Below, piece by piece: positions 1 to 7,510 of a stretch of 21,331 nucleotides of DNA. Position 1 is the stretch's first letter, and each line of letters begins with the position of its first letter. This DNA comes from Helicobacter sp. GTDB lineage: Bacteria; Campylobacterota; Campylobacteria; Campylobacterales; Helicobacteraceae. The position numbers and the translations under genes were made by a program. Under the pieces are notes generated by a model. It did not search any database and was not told where the DNA came from. It worked only from the letters and a program-made list of their open reading frames with translations. Location: NCBI RefSeq assembly GCF_014799995.1, contig NZ_JAAVGY010000047.1, positions 1-21,331 of the forward strand, in the 5' to 3' direction.

Positions 1-24
1 AATAACACGCAAATATTCCACTTT

Positions 25-63
25 GTCATTGCGAGAAAACCTTTAGGTTTTCGTGGCAATCTA
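25..63 (+). repeat. Palindromic repeat copy A
   Basis: This imperfect inverted repeat starts GTCATTGCGAG and ends GTGGCAAT. Its inner arms AGAAAACC and GGTTTTC surround a TTTA loop, so it would fold as a long hairpin. It matches copy B on the opposite strand at both ends while its centre differs. That is the usual look of short dispersed palindromic elements whose translations give the familiar spurious peptide CERSEAI. It is a non-coding repeat of unknown function. Confidence 0.7.
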
Positions 64-137
64 TAATACTGAATACAAAAACTTTTACAATGGAATCTTA
101 ATTAAAATAGATTATCAAAGGCGAGATTCTTTCATTT

Positions 138-173
138 GGATTGCCACGAATCGCAAGCGATTCTCGCAAGGAC
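138..173 (-). repeat. Palindromic repeat copy B
   Basis: Read on the minus strand this copy begins GTCCTTGCGAG and ends GTGGCAATCC, matching the two ends of copy A. Its centre is a different perfect palindrome, with arms GAATCGC and GCGATTC around two bases. The conserved ends and variable complementary centre indicate selection on, or gene-conversion-like exchange of, hairpin structure rather than on sequence. The bases after it on the plus strand recur after copy C. Confidence 0.7.
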
Positions 174-205
174 GCAGTAGTAAAGTTATAAATAGATGAG
201 ATTAT

Positions 206-232
206 GGATTGCTTCGCTTCGCTCGCAAGGAC
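206..232 (-). repeat. Palindromic repeat copy C (shortened)
   Basis: Read on the minus strand this is GTCCTTGCGAGCGAAGCGAA followed by GCAATCC. It keeps both ends of the family but has lost part of the central hairpin. It is followed on the plus strand by a CAGTGGGAAAGTTACAA flank that resembles the CAGTAGTAAAGTTATAA flank after copy B, so copy plus flank seem to have been duplicated about 59 bases apart. Confidence 0.6.
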
Positions 233-250
233 ACAGTGGGAAAGTTACAA

Positions 251-264
251 GTCCTCGCAAGGAC
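251..264. repeat. Palindromic repeat fragment D
   Basis: This is a short palindrome, GTCCT-CGCA-AGGAC. It shares CTCGCAAGGAC with copies B and C and lies about 32 bases after the end of copy C. It is probably a truncated member of the same repeat family sitting just downstream of uppS. Nothing else recognisable is present in 1-304, and no convincing rho-independent terminator is visible for the minus-strand operon that ends at 305. Confidence 0.5.
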
Positions 265-304
265 GAGATAACAAAATTATAGTATGTAAGATTACCGCGC
301 GGAG

Positions 305-979
305 TTATAGTCCGCCAAATCGCCGCTCTCTTTGATGAAATTCTTTTAGCATTAATTCTAGCTCTTGTGTGCTGAAGTTGGGCCACAGAGTTTGGGTAAA
401 AAACAGCTCCGCATACGCACTTTGCCACAAAAGAAAGTTAGACAAACGCATTTCCCCGCCCGTTCTTATTAGCATATCCACTTCCGGGATTCCTTGCGTA
501 TCTAATGCTTGGGCGATACTTCCCTCGTCAATCTCCACACTGCTTTGCTTGAGCTTGATAAATGCGCGCCTTAATTCGTCTTTCGCACCATAATTTAGGG
601 CTAGAATCTGTGTCATTCCGCTACATTGCGCGCGTGTTTGCTGCTCTAGTGATTGGATTTCTTGTTGCAACTTCACGCTTAATGCGCTAATATCCCCTAT
701 GCTTTTAAAGATAATATTAGATTGCAAATAAGTCTTTCGCTCGGCAACTAGATATTCTCCTAAAAGATTCATCAAATATTCCACTTCCGCCTTAGGACGT
801 TTCCAATTCTCCGTAGAAAACGCATAAAGGCTCAAGTATTCTATGCCACTTTGGGCGCAATATTCCGTGATTTCGCGGATTTTTTTTGCGCCCTCTTTGT
901 GTCCAAAAATGCGCGGTTTCAAATGCTGCTTCGCCCACCTGCCATTTCCGTCCATAATCAGTGCTAAATGCCGCACCAT
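305..979 (-). CDS. uppS: Undecaprenyl diphosphate synthase (cis-prenyltransferase)
   Basis: UppS condenses isopentenyl diphosphate units onto farnesyl diphosphate to make the C55 lipid carrier used for peptidoglycan and surface glycan synthesis, at the cytoplasmic side of the membrane. The 224-residue protein has the full family signature. At the N-terminus is IMDGNGRWAK with the catalytic Asp at residue 10 and Arg14, followed by GHKEGA. Near the C-terminus is IRTGGEMRLSNFLLWQ (about 171-186) and then YAELFFTQTLWPNF. Length is normal, slightly short, for the family. The ATG lies 2 bases after the stop of the upstream unknown gene, so the two are surely co-transcribed. It is the last gene of the long minus-strand envelope run. 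The order coaBC - unknown - uppS is one I recall from Campylobacter. Confidence 0.96.
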   Translation of the reverse strand: MVRHLALIMDGNGRWAKQHLKPRIFGHKEGAKKIREITEYCAQSGIEYLSLYAFSTENWKRPKAEVEYLMNLLGEYLVAERKTYLQSNIIFKSIGDISALSVKLQQEIQSLEQQTRAQCSGMTQILALNYGAKDELRRAFIKLKQSSVEIDEGSIAQALDTQGIPEVDMLIRTGGEMRLSNFLLWQSAYAELFFTQTLWPNFSTQELELMLKEFHQRERRFGGL

Positions 980-981
980 AT

Positions 982-1743
982 TTAGCCCTCTAAATCCAAC
1001 AAAGAATCGCTAAAATCGTATAAAGGCACGATTCCGCTATCTACACTAATGTTTGTTTCATTGATAAATTCAAGCTCGCTTAGGTTTTGACGCAACAAGC
1101 GCGCCACGCCCTCATACATTACGCTAATGTCTAGCCGCACGCCCTCTTTAAAGTCCCAAAGCATTCCCCAAGTCGCGCCGAGATTTGCAAAGACAGAATA
1201 AAATTCCAAGCATTCTTGCGTCCCTACGCGCTTTTTCTTTATTTGCATTAAGCCATCTTTGCTTTCGTCATCGTAATGTAAGGGAATCGTCAAGACCTTT
1301 TGCTTCAATGACATTAGCATATGACTTAAAAAGGCAAACTCCCACCTAGATTCCGCACTTGCCAAACGCTCGCTTAAAAATCCTCGCATTACATCAAAGG
1401 GATTCTCACTCTCTTTTAAGAATTGCTGCATTGCCTCGCTGCTAAGCTTGAGCGGGACATTTTGTTCTTTAAGCAAATCTGGCTGCTTGATAAGATTAGA
1501 AAGCGTGATACCCCCTGCACTCCCGCGCCCCATTTGCGCCCAATATTTCCCCCCAATCTCTAATTCTTTCAAGCTTTTTGTCTCCATTGCGACATTTCCA
1601 ACTTTAAGCATATAGCGGATTCCTTGCATTTTCTCCATTACTTCTAGCTTCATTGGCAAGGAGGCATTAAATTGTGTCGGCTTACTCGCGGAATTTTGTA
1701 GGGTGTTTTGGACTTGGGCAAGCTGACTTAGTTGCTTTATCAT
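982..1743 (-). CDS. Conserved Campylobacterota protein of unknown function (coaBC-uppS linker gene)
   Basis: This 253-residue protein has no recognised motif. It has no signal peptide or clear membrane segment and looks soluble. The first 30 residues are polar and Gln/Asn-rich. A middle region (about 33-80) contains repeated short beta-like stretches with MLKVGNVAMETKSLKELEIG. The C-terminal part (about 175-225) runs ECLEFYSVFANLGATWGMLW, then an acidic/basic strand and a helix. That strand-strand-helix pattern with an NLG turn is loosely reminiscent of the FliK hook-length C-terminal domain, but this is only an impression. The start overlaps the coaBC stop by 4 bases (ATGA), indicating translational coupling. 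Campylobacter jejuni has, as I recall, a similar-sized unknown gene between dfp and uppS, so the gene is conserved in position. Confidence 0.8.
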   Translation of the reverse strand: MIKQLSQLAQVQNTLQNSASKPTQFNASLPMKLEVMEKMQGIRYMLKVGNVAMETKSLKELEIGGKYWAQMGRGSAGGITLSNLIKQPDLLKEQNVPLKLSSEAMQQFLKESENPFDVMRGFLSERLASAESRWEFAFLSHMLMSLKQKVLTIPLHYDDESKDGLMQIKKKRVGTQECLEFYSVFANLGATWGMLWDFKEGVRLDISVMYEGVARLLRQNLSELEFINETNISVDSGIVPLYDFSDSLLDLEG

Positions 1744-2987
1744 AGGTTTTTTGCCTGTTGTAAGATTTTTAAAGCCAAGCTTAGTTTATCACAGAATCCT
1801 AAATCTATTGCTAATGCTTCTTGTATCCAAAAGATTTGATTATCGGGGGATTCTAAGGGGGTTTTCGTGGAAGTAATGGTGTTAAGACAAATGGCGTCTA
1901 GGTTTTTGTCGCGCAATGCGTTCTGCGCGTTTTGGACGCTTAGCTTTTCTGTTTGCGATTCTAGTTTAAAGCCAATGGTTTTTTGCCTTTTGGGCAATGT
2001 TGCTAGAATGTCTTGATTTTCTTGTAATTGCAGATTCCATACTGCGCCGATTTCTTTCTTTTTGAGCTTGCCTTGCGCCTTAGACTTAGGGAGATAATCG
2101 CTAATGGCTGCACTCATAAACAAAAAAGATTGCGCCTTATCTGTGGGTTTGGAATCCTGCCAAGCTCGGATAGCCTCTAAGAATCTTTTGCTAGATTCTA
2201 CGGTCTTGATTTGTATGCCCAAAGGCAGAGGATAGGGCATTTGAGAGCTGACAAAACAGACTTGCGCACCCAAAAAATAAGCAGCAAGTGCCAAAGACGC
2301 GCCCATTTTGCCACTAGAGAAGTTAGAGAGATAGCGCACCGCGTCTAATGCTTCTTTGCTTCCGCCTCCGCTTACACATACTGCGCACTGCTCCCAAAAC
2401 GGCTCGGCAAGAAGAGTGCGTATCACGCAAAACACAATCTCTAGCGGATTTGCTAACGCTCCATTCCCCACGATTCCACACGCTAGCTCTTTGCATTGGG
2501 GGGAAATGATTTGCACACCGCGCATTTGTAGAATCTTGAGGGATTCTAAAGTCGCGGGATTTTCTAGCATTTTGGTGTTTGCCGCAGGGGCGAGGAGTTT
2601 GGGTTTATCAAAGGCGAGAAAGCTCTCTAATAGCGCATTATCTGCGATTCCATTTGCAAGCTTGTTAAGCGTATTTGCGCTACTTGGGGCAATCAAAAAC
2701 ACATCTCCCCAAGCGGCAAGTTCAATGTGATTGCAAGGATTCTGCCCCCAATTCTGCGAATCTTGCGTCAAAACCTGATGATGAGAAATTGCTTCAAAAA
2801 GCAAAGGCTGAATGAAATCTTGCGCGCCCTTGCTCATCACTACGCGCACCTTTGCACCTAGTTTTTGCAAGATTCTTATCACTTCTAATGCCTTATAAAT
2901 AGCCACGCTACCACACACGCCTAAAATGACTTTTTTGTTTTCAAGCAATTTAGGCAGAGATTCTACAAACGCGTCCTCTCGTCTCAT
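1740..2987 (-). CDS. coaBC: Bifunctional phosphopantothenoylcysteine synthetase/decarboxylase
   Basis: CoaBC performs two steps of coenzyme A synthesis: joining 4'-phosphopantothenate to cysteine (CoaB) and decarboxylating the product with FMN (CoaC). The N-terminal CoaC half shows GVCGSVAIYKA, the NHIELA motif with the catalytic His, APSSANTLNKLANGIADN, APAANTKM (usually PAMNxxM) and the lid motif LACG with the active-site Cys. The CoaB half begins near VSGGGSKEALDAVRYLSN and continues FSSGKMG, with AAISDYLPK further on. An in-frame TTG at 3011 would overlap the PBP2 gene by 20 bases. I prefer the ATG at 2987: it is preceded by GGAATAGGG, lies 4 bases after the PBP2 stop, and gives an N-terminus of normal length (415 residues). 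The family's DPVR is DAVR here. Confidence 0.95.
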   Translation of the reverse strand: MRREDAFVESLPKLLENKKVILGVCGSVAIYKALEVIRILQKLGAKVRVVMSKGAQDFIQPLLFEAISHHQVLTQDSQNWGQNPCNHIELAAWGDVFLIAPSSANTLNKLANGIADNALLESFLAFDKPKLLAPAANTKMLENPATLESLKILQMRGVQIISPQCKELACGIVGNGALANPLEIVFCVIRTLLAEPFWEQCAVCVSGGGSKEALDAVRYLSNFSSGKMGASLALAAYFLGAQVCFVSSQMPYPLPLGIQIKTVESSKRFLEAIRAWQDSKPTDKAQSFLFMSAAISDYLPKSKAQGKLKKKEIGAVWNLQLQENQDILATLPKRQKTIGFKLESQTEKLSVQNAQNALRDKNLDAICLNTITSTKTPLESPDNQIFWIQEALAIDLGFCDKLSLALKILQQAKNL

Positions 2988-2991
2988 CGCC

Positions 2992-4860
2992 CTATTCCGC
3001 TTCTGCTTCAAAGTTAGAATCCGCTGCTGTTACGACTTTGGCAGCTTTAACATTTTTGGGTTGCACATATCCCAAATCTGCTAACACATTAACAAGTTTT
3101 GCCAAGACAGGACCGCCTGTCCCACTCCCACTTCCTCCGTGCTCTACCATTATGGTAATAACATAACGAGGATTCTCCACAGGAAAGAAACTAGTAATCC
3201 AAGCTTGCGAGCGGTGAAAATAGTCCATATCCTTTTCTTTAATCCGCTCTTTATCCGCTTGTGAAATGCCTACGACTTGGGCTGTCCCTGTCTTACACGC
3301 AAGGGAGACTTTGGATTCTCTTGTCGCTAGATTCGCTGTGCCACCAGCCTCCGAACACACTTGACGCATTCCCTCTCTTAAGACATTGAGTTTGCTCTTT
3401 TCAAACGCATTTAAGACATCTTTAGGCTCATAGACTAACTCTTCTTTCCCTATGATTTTGGCAAAATGAGGCGTGGGTAATTTGCCACTTGCAATCAAAG
3501 CAGTATAGTTTGCAATCTGCAAAGGCGTCGTTAAAAACAACCCTTGCCCAATAGAACTTACGACATTATCACCCGAATACCAATTTTGCTTAAAACGGGA
3601 TTTTTTGAGGCTTGGGCTTGGCACGATTCCTGAAAACTCATTGGGCAAGTCTACCCCGGTCTTTTGCCCAAGCCCCATAGTCTTTAGCACTTTGGCGATA
3701 TTTTCAAAATCTGTGCGCAAGGAGAGAATATAAAAATAAACATCTACGCTACGTTTTAGGGCTTTATATAAATCCGCGCTCCCGTGTCCCTCCTTTTTCC
3801 AATCACGAAATTTTCTCCCCCCAAGCTCTATAAATGCTGGGGTTTTAATTTCTGTCGTCTCGTTGATTCCTGCATATTCCAAGAGGGCTAAGCCCATTCC
3901 CATTTTGATAACAGAACCGGGCGGATATAAGCCATTAATAAATTTATTTATCAAGGGTTTGTAGGGACTCTCACGCAAGACATTCCAATTCTCATAAGAA
4001 ATTCCACCGACAAAATGATTCAAATTATACTCGGGGTAACTTCCTGCGGCTAAAATCTCTCCATTTTGCACGTCCATTACAATGGCTGCACCATTTTTGT
4101 CTGCAAAAATCTCGTCCATTGCGCGCTGCAATCTAATATCCAGAGTGGTTGTTAGGTTGTGGTTTTCAATCGCTGATTTATAGGAGACGATTTCCATTTC
4201 TTGATTGAGTGCTGTTACTTTGACGATACGTTCTCCTATTTCACCCTGCAAATAATTATCATATTGTCGCTCTAAACCCTCTTTGCCAATATTTCCTGTA
4301 TATTTTGCAATGGGTTGGCTTTCAATATCTTTTTGGTTAGCTTTGCTAACATAGCCAATCACATGCGAAGCAGAAGTAATGTTTGGATAATATCTGTGTG
4401 CCAAAGGGATAATACGCAAATTTTCACTTTGGGAAAGCTGTGTATAATGCGATAAAATAAAGTCGTGCTCTACGAACTCAATCACGGGAATATAATCGTG
4501 ATTATAAGGCGAATCCTTATGCCGATAGTTTTTAACTAATTCTTCTTTAGAATATGTTGGAAAAAATACCAAAAGTTTTTCTATTTCTTGCTCCAATAAA
4601 GGCAAATTAGAACGCAAAGAAAAACGTGGAGGCAAGGCGAGCATAAACCCTACATTATTGGTCGCTAATGGCTCATTATTGCGGTCCAAAATCTGCCCAC
4701 GCACAGGGGCAATGTATTCCTCACGCAAGATATTTTTAGTCGCTTGCTCTTGATAAAAGGATTGTTTCAGAATACTCAAATCAAAAATTCTCACCAATAA
4801 TACAACCCAAAACAAAACAAACATTGCAAAAATAATCACTAGACGTATATTATTCATCAT
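2992..4860 (-). CDS. mrdA: Penicillin-binding protein 2, peptidoglycan transpeptidase
   Basis: PBP2 is the elongation-specific class B penicillin-binding protein, anchored in the inner membrane, that crosslinks peptidoglycan in the periplasm for rod-shape growth. One membrane helix (VIIFAMFVLFWVVLLVRIF) follows a very short cytoplasmic tail. A dimerisation/pedestal region includes APVRGQILDRNNEPLA and GNIGKEGLERQYD. The transpeptidase domain carries PPGSVIK (the SxxK nucleophile), KRSVD as the second motif, YSGDN and ACKTGTAQ (the KTG motif). The ATG at 4860 overlaps the stop of the mreD-like gene as ATGA. A GTG three codons earlier (4869) and the adjacent ATG (4857) are alternatives. The product is about 622 residues, typical for the family. 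The C-terminus ends in an acidic, Ala-rich tail. Confidence 0.95.
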   Translation of the reverse strand: MMNNIRLVIIFAMFVLFWVVLLVRIFDLSILKQSFYQEQATKNILREEYIAPVRGQILDRNNEPLATNNVGFMLALPPRFSLRSNLPLLEQEIEKLLVFFPTYSKEELVKNYRHKDSPYNHDYIPVIEFVEHDFILSHYTQLSQSENLRIIPLAHRYYPNITSASHVIGYVSKANQKDIESQPIAKYTGNIGKEGLERQYDNYLQGEIGERIVKVTALNQEMEIVSYKSAIENHNLTTTLDIRLQRAMDEIFADKNGAAIVMDVQNGEILAAGSYPEYNLNHFVGGISYENWNVLRESPYKPLINKFINGLYPPGSVIKMGMGLALLEYAGINETTEIKTPAFIELGGRKFRDWKKEGHGSADLYKALKRSVDVYFYILSLRTDFENIAKVLKTMGLGQKTGVDLPNEFSGIVPSPSLKKSRFKQNWYSGDNVVSSIGQGLFLTTPLQIANYTALIASGKLPTPHFAKIIGKEELVYEPKDVLNAFEKSKLNVLREGMRQVCSEAGGTANLATRESKVSLACKTGTAQVVGISQADKERIKEKDMDYFHRSQAWITSFFPVENPRYVITIMVEHGGSGSGTGGPVLAKLVNVLADLGYVQPKNVKAAKVVTAADSNFEAEAE

Positions 4861-5339
4861 AAAATCCACATAAAAAACCAGATTAACACAATTTCACAGG
4901 CAATATAAAATCCAATCAACCACGAAATTTGTGGCACATCAATATCAAAAAAATATCCAAAGAAATTCAAAAATAAAAAATAACCCCAATACGCATACGC
5001 AATAAATAATGGGATAAAAATTTTGTTATGCCCAAAAAATTTACGAAATTTAGGTAAAACAATTTGAAAGGATAATGCAATAAATAAAATTATACTCAAA
5101 AATGGCAAGTTTTTGCTTGCCTCAAAGTAGATAAAAAACGGCACTAAAAAATAAAAAATCTCAAATGAATGTTCCTCATAATTTTCTTGTGCTAGCACAT
5201 ACATTACACCCAACAAGGGAGGCAAAAAATAAAAAATATCTGTTAAAGCTGTATAGCCAATCAGCACACAAACTAAAAAAAAGATTTTTAGATTTTTTTT
5301 ATTAATGCTATTTCTTCGCATAGTGGAAAATGTTTGCAT
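4857..5339 (-). CDS. Small multi-pass membrane protein, probable MreD-like
   Basis: The protein has about 160 residues, almost entirely hydrophobic, with roughly five membrane helices rich in Phe, Ile and Leu (IFFLVCVLIGYTALTDIFYF, LPFLSIILFIALSFQIVLP, IFIPLFIAYAYWGYFLFLNF, WLIGFYIACEIVLIWFFMWI). No catalytic motif is visible. Size, topology and position directly upstream of PBP2 (4-base overlap) match the mreD-mrdA arrangement of other bacteria, so an MreD-like role in the elongation complex is a reasonable inference, but sequence alone does not prove it. The start is uncertain. The ATG at 5357 lacks a ribosome binding site, the ATG at 5339 has GGCGGA nine bases upstream, and 5321 is also possible. 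All overlap the end of the acetyltransferase gene, suggesting translational coupling. Confidence 0.82.
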   Translation of the reverse strand: MQTFSTMRRNSINKKNLKIFFLVCVLIGYTALTDIFYFLPPLLGVMYVLAQENYEEHSFEIFYFLVPFFIYFEASKNLPFLSIILFIALSFQIVLPKFRKFFGHNKIFIPLFIAYAYWGYFLFLNFFGYFFDIDVPQISWLIGFYIACEIVLIWFFMWIL

Positions 5340-5824
5340 AAGATACAATCCGCCCATATTTTTTGATTTGGTATATTTTCTTTACTGACTTCTTGAAAAC
5401 CCAATTTTTCAAACAAAACGCGTTTATAAGTCAAAACTAAAATCTCCTTGATTCCAAGTATTTTACCCTCCTCCTCACAATTTGAAATCAATGCACTTCC
5501 TACCCCCAACCTTTGCGCAAAGGGCGCAACGATGAGACTGCGAATCTCGGCTAATTCTAAAGCGTGGATATGCAAGGCACAGAATCCCAACATTACAGGT
5601 TTTTGAAGCTCATTTAAATGCTTAGATTCTAATGTGAGCTTTGATGTTTGCGCTTGCTTGACATTCTCTAGCACAGATTCTTCCTCCCAAGCTACGTGAT
5701 AAGAACGAATCATATTTGCCATTGTTTCTACTGAACGTTCTAAAATCACACCACGTTCCACCTCTGGGCGCACTATCTTGCGCATCATCGGAATATCCTC
5801 TAAAATCGGTCGTCCAATAATCAT
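5288..5824 (-). CDS. GNAT acetyltransferase, probable short-form N-acetylglutamate synthase
   Basis: This is a 178-residue single-domain GNAT protein. The acetyl-CoA binding motif is EIRSLIVAPFAQRLGVGSAL (about 93-112) with the Q/RxxGxG/A loop QRLGVG. FEKLGF near 138-143 is the usual end of the fold. The C-terminal KIWADCILCKHFPLCEEIAL, with three cysteines at about 160, 163 and 169, is the tail I associate with short N-acetylglutamate synthases that begin arginine synthesis by acetylating glutamate. Residues 50-75 form a polar insertion before the core strands. The ATG overlaps the engB stop by 4 bases (ATGA), and the 3' end overlaps the mreD-like gene. H. pylori needs arginine, so this gene marks a different lifestyle. 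GNAT membership is secure; the substrate is inferred. Confidence 0.88.
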   Translation of the reverse strand: MIIGRPILEDIPMMRKIVRPEVERGVILERSVETMANMIRSYHVAWEEESVLENVKQAQTSKLTLESKHLNELQKPVMLGFCALHIHALELAEIRSLIVAPFAQRLGVGSALISNCEEEGKILGIKEILVLTYKRVLFEKLGFQEVSKENIPNQKIWADCILCKHFPLCEEIALIKKI

Positions 5825-6462
5825 AATTCCTCCAAAACCTCTTGCCCAAGCGCATTTGCAAGAATAAAATCTGTGATTCTCTCTTGGTTTTGCTTTTTCA
5901 ATGAACTAGAAAACTGGGCTTTAGGGAATGCGGATTTTAGCTTGCTTTGCTCCCTTGCATTGAGCTTGTCAAACTTCGTAAAAATCCGCACCAAATGCTG
6001 GTCTTGCTTAAGAAATTGAGAAACAAAAGAAACAAGATGAGAATCAATCTCCAAATCAGGGTGGCGACTATCTACCAAATGCACAAACAATTTAATGCTC
6101 TCGCGTTGATACAAAAATTCTACCAAATTACGATTCCATAATTCTTTCTGGCTTTTTGCCACTTTTGCATAACCAAAACCCGGTAAATCTACCAACATAA
6201 CCTTTAGCATTTCGGATTCTGTCCGATTTAAAGCACTTGTTTCTTTCCATTCGGTCAAAAAGAAATTGATTAATTGTGTTTTGCCCGGTGTGGCAGAGCT
6301 TTTCGCAAGATTTTTTTGATTGCAAATCAAGTTAATCAATGTGCTTTTACCTACATTGCTGCGTCCTAAAAAGGCTACTTCTGAAATCATCGGCGGAGGG
6401 CATTGGGCAAGTGTTTGTGCCGAAGTTTGGAATCGTGCAGACTTCAAGACATAATGGCTCAT
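5821..6462 (-). CDS. engB: Ribosome biogenesis GTPase EngB/YsxC
   Basis: EngB is a TrmE-Era-EngA family GTPase needed for assembly of the large ribosomal subunit. The 213-residue protein shows all G motifs: GRSNVGKSTLIN (G1, about 33-44), TPGKTQ (G2, about 58-63), DLPGFGYAKV (G3, about 92-101), TKFDKL (G4) and a serine-rich G5 near SSSLKK. The N-terminal extension (about 1-27) and length are typical. The ATG overlaps the lptA stop by 4 bases, and its own stop overlaps the next ATG in the same way, so it sits fully inside the envelope operon. The engB-lptA-lptC-kdsC order is shared with H. pylori and C. jejuni as I recall them. Confidence 0.96.
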   Translation of the reverse strand: MSHYVLKSARFQTSAQTLAQCPPPMISEVAFLGRSNVGKSTLINLICNQKNLAKSSATPGKTQLINFFLTEWKETSALNRTESEMLKVMLVDLPGFGYAKVAKSQKELWNRNLVEFLYQRESIKLFVHLVDSRHPDLEIDSHLVSFVSQFLKQDQHLVRIFTKFDKLNAREQSKLKSAFPKAQFSSSLKKQNQERITDFILANALGQEVLEEL

Positions 6463-6929
6463 TTGGGCTCTTTCTCAAGCTTAAAAATCAAGCGGGCGGG
6501 TTTGTCATCATTGCCCAAAACATTAATAAAGCCCTCTTTGTAGCGAATGATAATTTTATCTCCACGCACAATATTATTTTTCGCCGGCTCTTTAACGACT
6601 GCATTACCTAGAATCTGATATTCTTGATTTGCAGGTGTATAGAGTGCCTCATTCGCTTGCCCTTCAACTTTGCGTCCGTCTTGCAAAGTAAGCCAAAATC
6701 GCACATTGCCCTTTGCTTGCATTTTGTTGGGACGATTGTTTGTATCAAGATATATCCACGCTTCATTGGCTTTCAGTAAATCGTTTGCTCGCCTCACTTC
6801 TACATTTCCTTTTAGCTGTGTTAGTTTGCGCTTTTCGTCTCCTATAAGCTCTTTTGCACTTACCTCAATCTCCTCCGCCCAAGCACAAGAAATCAAAAAA
6901 ACGAGCAAGAATCGCACTAAGACTTTCAT
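6459..6929 (-). CDS. lptA: LptA-like periplasmic LPS transport protein
   Basis: LptA forms the periplasmic beta-jellyroll bridge that carries lipopolysaccharide between inner-membrane LptC and outer-membrane LptD. The 156-residue product has a clear signal peptide, MKVLVRFLLVFLISCAWA, with likely cleavage after AWA. An OstA-type repeat region follows: LTQLKGNVEVRR, KANEAWIYLDTNN, MQAKGNVRFWLTLQDGRKVEGQANEALYTPANQEYQILGNAV (noted in pieces) and IVRGDKIIIRYKEG. The GNV/GNA strand turns repeat about every 40 residues as expected. It overlaps the lptC stop by 4 bases (ATGA). Position between lptC and engB supports the call. Confidence 0.9.
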   Translation of the reverse strand: MKVLVRFLLVFLISCAWAEEIEVSAKELIGDEKRKLTQLKGNVEVRRANDLLKANEAWIYLDTNNRPNKMQAKGNVRFWLTLQDGRKVEGQANEALYTPANQEYQILGNAVVKEPAKNNIVRGDKIIIRYKEGFINVLGNDDKPARLIFKLEKEPK

Positions 6930-7510
6930 TCATTTGCCTTTAGGATTCCATTAACATTTTGCGCATAAATCTTGTTTTCTCTATAAGCAATATTTTGTCC
7001 GCGAATCTTGTAGTTTTCCTCTAAGATGATAAATTCTCCCTCTCCCTTTAATTCTTTTTTGTCTGGGTTATACCGCGCCACTTGACTCCAAAACTCTACT
7101 GCATTGCGTTTATAATTAACGCCTTGCGGGAAAAACATCTCTTGATTATCATAAAGTGCAAAATTAGATTGCAAATTCTCTTGCCCAAAAATATTTTTTT
7201 TATTGTTTTTGGATTCTGTGCTTGGAAAGGTAAAATTAATCACGCTAAAATGCTCCAATTCATTGATTTTTTGGGTATTTTCGCGCGCCTTTTTCCCAAA
7301 CGCAATAATACTGACACCCTGCAAACCTATTCTATAATATTCAAAATCAAAGATTTCAAATCTTGAGACTTCGTTTAAATTCTTTGGATTTTGCGCTTTT
7401 TTGCCACTTAGGGCAACTACCATTACAAGACTAAAAACACAAAGGGTGAGAAAAAATATCGGGACTAAGCGACCGCTTTTGAGTTGATTAATTTTAAGCA
7501 AAGATTTCAT
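6926..7510 (-). CDS. lptC: LptC-like LPS export protein
   Basis: LptC is anchored in the inner membrane and receives LPS from the LptB2FG transporter before passing it to LptA. The 194-residue protein has a short basic N-terminus, one membrane helix (LVPIFFLTLCVFSLVMVVALS) and a periplasmic beta-rich domain. The C-terminal KKELKGEGEFIILEENYKIR and GQNIAYRENKIYAQNVNGIL give the OstA/LptC fold pattern, with FYxxG-like features earlier. Sequence conservation in this family is low, so much of the call rests on topology and on its place between kdsC and lptA. The start overlaps the 3' end of kdsC by 17 bases, and the stop overlaps lptA as ATGA. Confidence 0.87.
   Translation of the reverse strand: MKSLLKINQLKSGRLVPIFFLTLCVFSLVMVVALSGKKAQNPKNLNEVSRFEIFDFEYYRIGLQGVSIIAFGKKARENTQKINELEHFSVINFTFPSTESKNNKKNIFGQENLQSNFALYDNQEMFFPQGVNYKRNAVEFWSQVARYNPDKKELKGEGEFIILEENYKIRGQNIAYRENKIYAQNVNGILKANE

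Noticed and set aside
295..302. CCGCGCGG palindrome next to the uppS stop as a terminator
   Set aside because: It has no loop and no T tract on either strand; 8-base palindromes occur by chance.
1..304. CRISPR array suspected from repeated GGATTGC/CGCAAGGAC units
   Set aside because: Copies differ in length, orientation and spacing and are themselves palindromic, with no equal-length unique spacers and no cas genes nearby.
186..428. An 80-codon minus-strand reading frame containing CPCERSEAIHN
   Set aside because: The peptide arises from the palindromic repeats downstream of uppS, and the frame overlaps uppS by over 100 bases.
2356..2730. A 124-codon plus-strand reading frame inside coaBC
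   Set aside because: It lies antisense to conserved CoaBC motifs and its composition (Ser/Pro/Ala-rich, no family) is typical of a shadow frame.
2992..3011. coaBC start at the TTG at 3011
   Set aside because: It overlaps the PBP2 gene and lacks a ribosome binding site, while the ATG at 2987 has both a site and the expected N-terminal length.
6339..6954. Two plus-strand frames of 90 and 94 codons across the engB-lptA-lptC boundary
   Set aside because: They are antisense to genes with clear motifs and a signal peptide, and have no ribosome binding site or recognisable domain.
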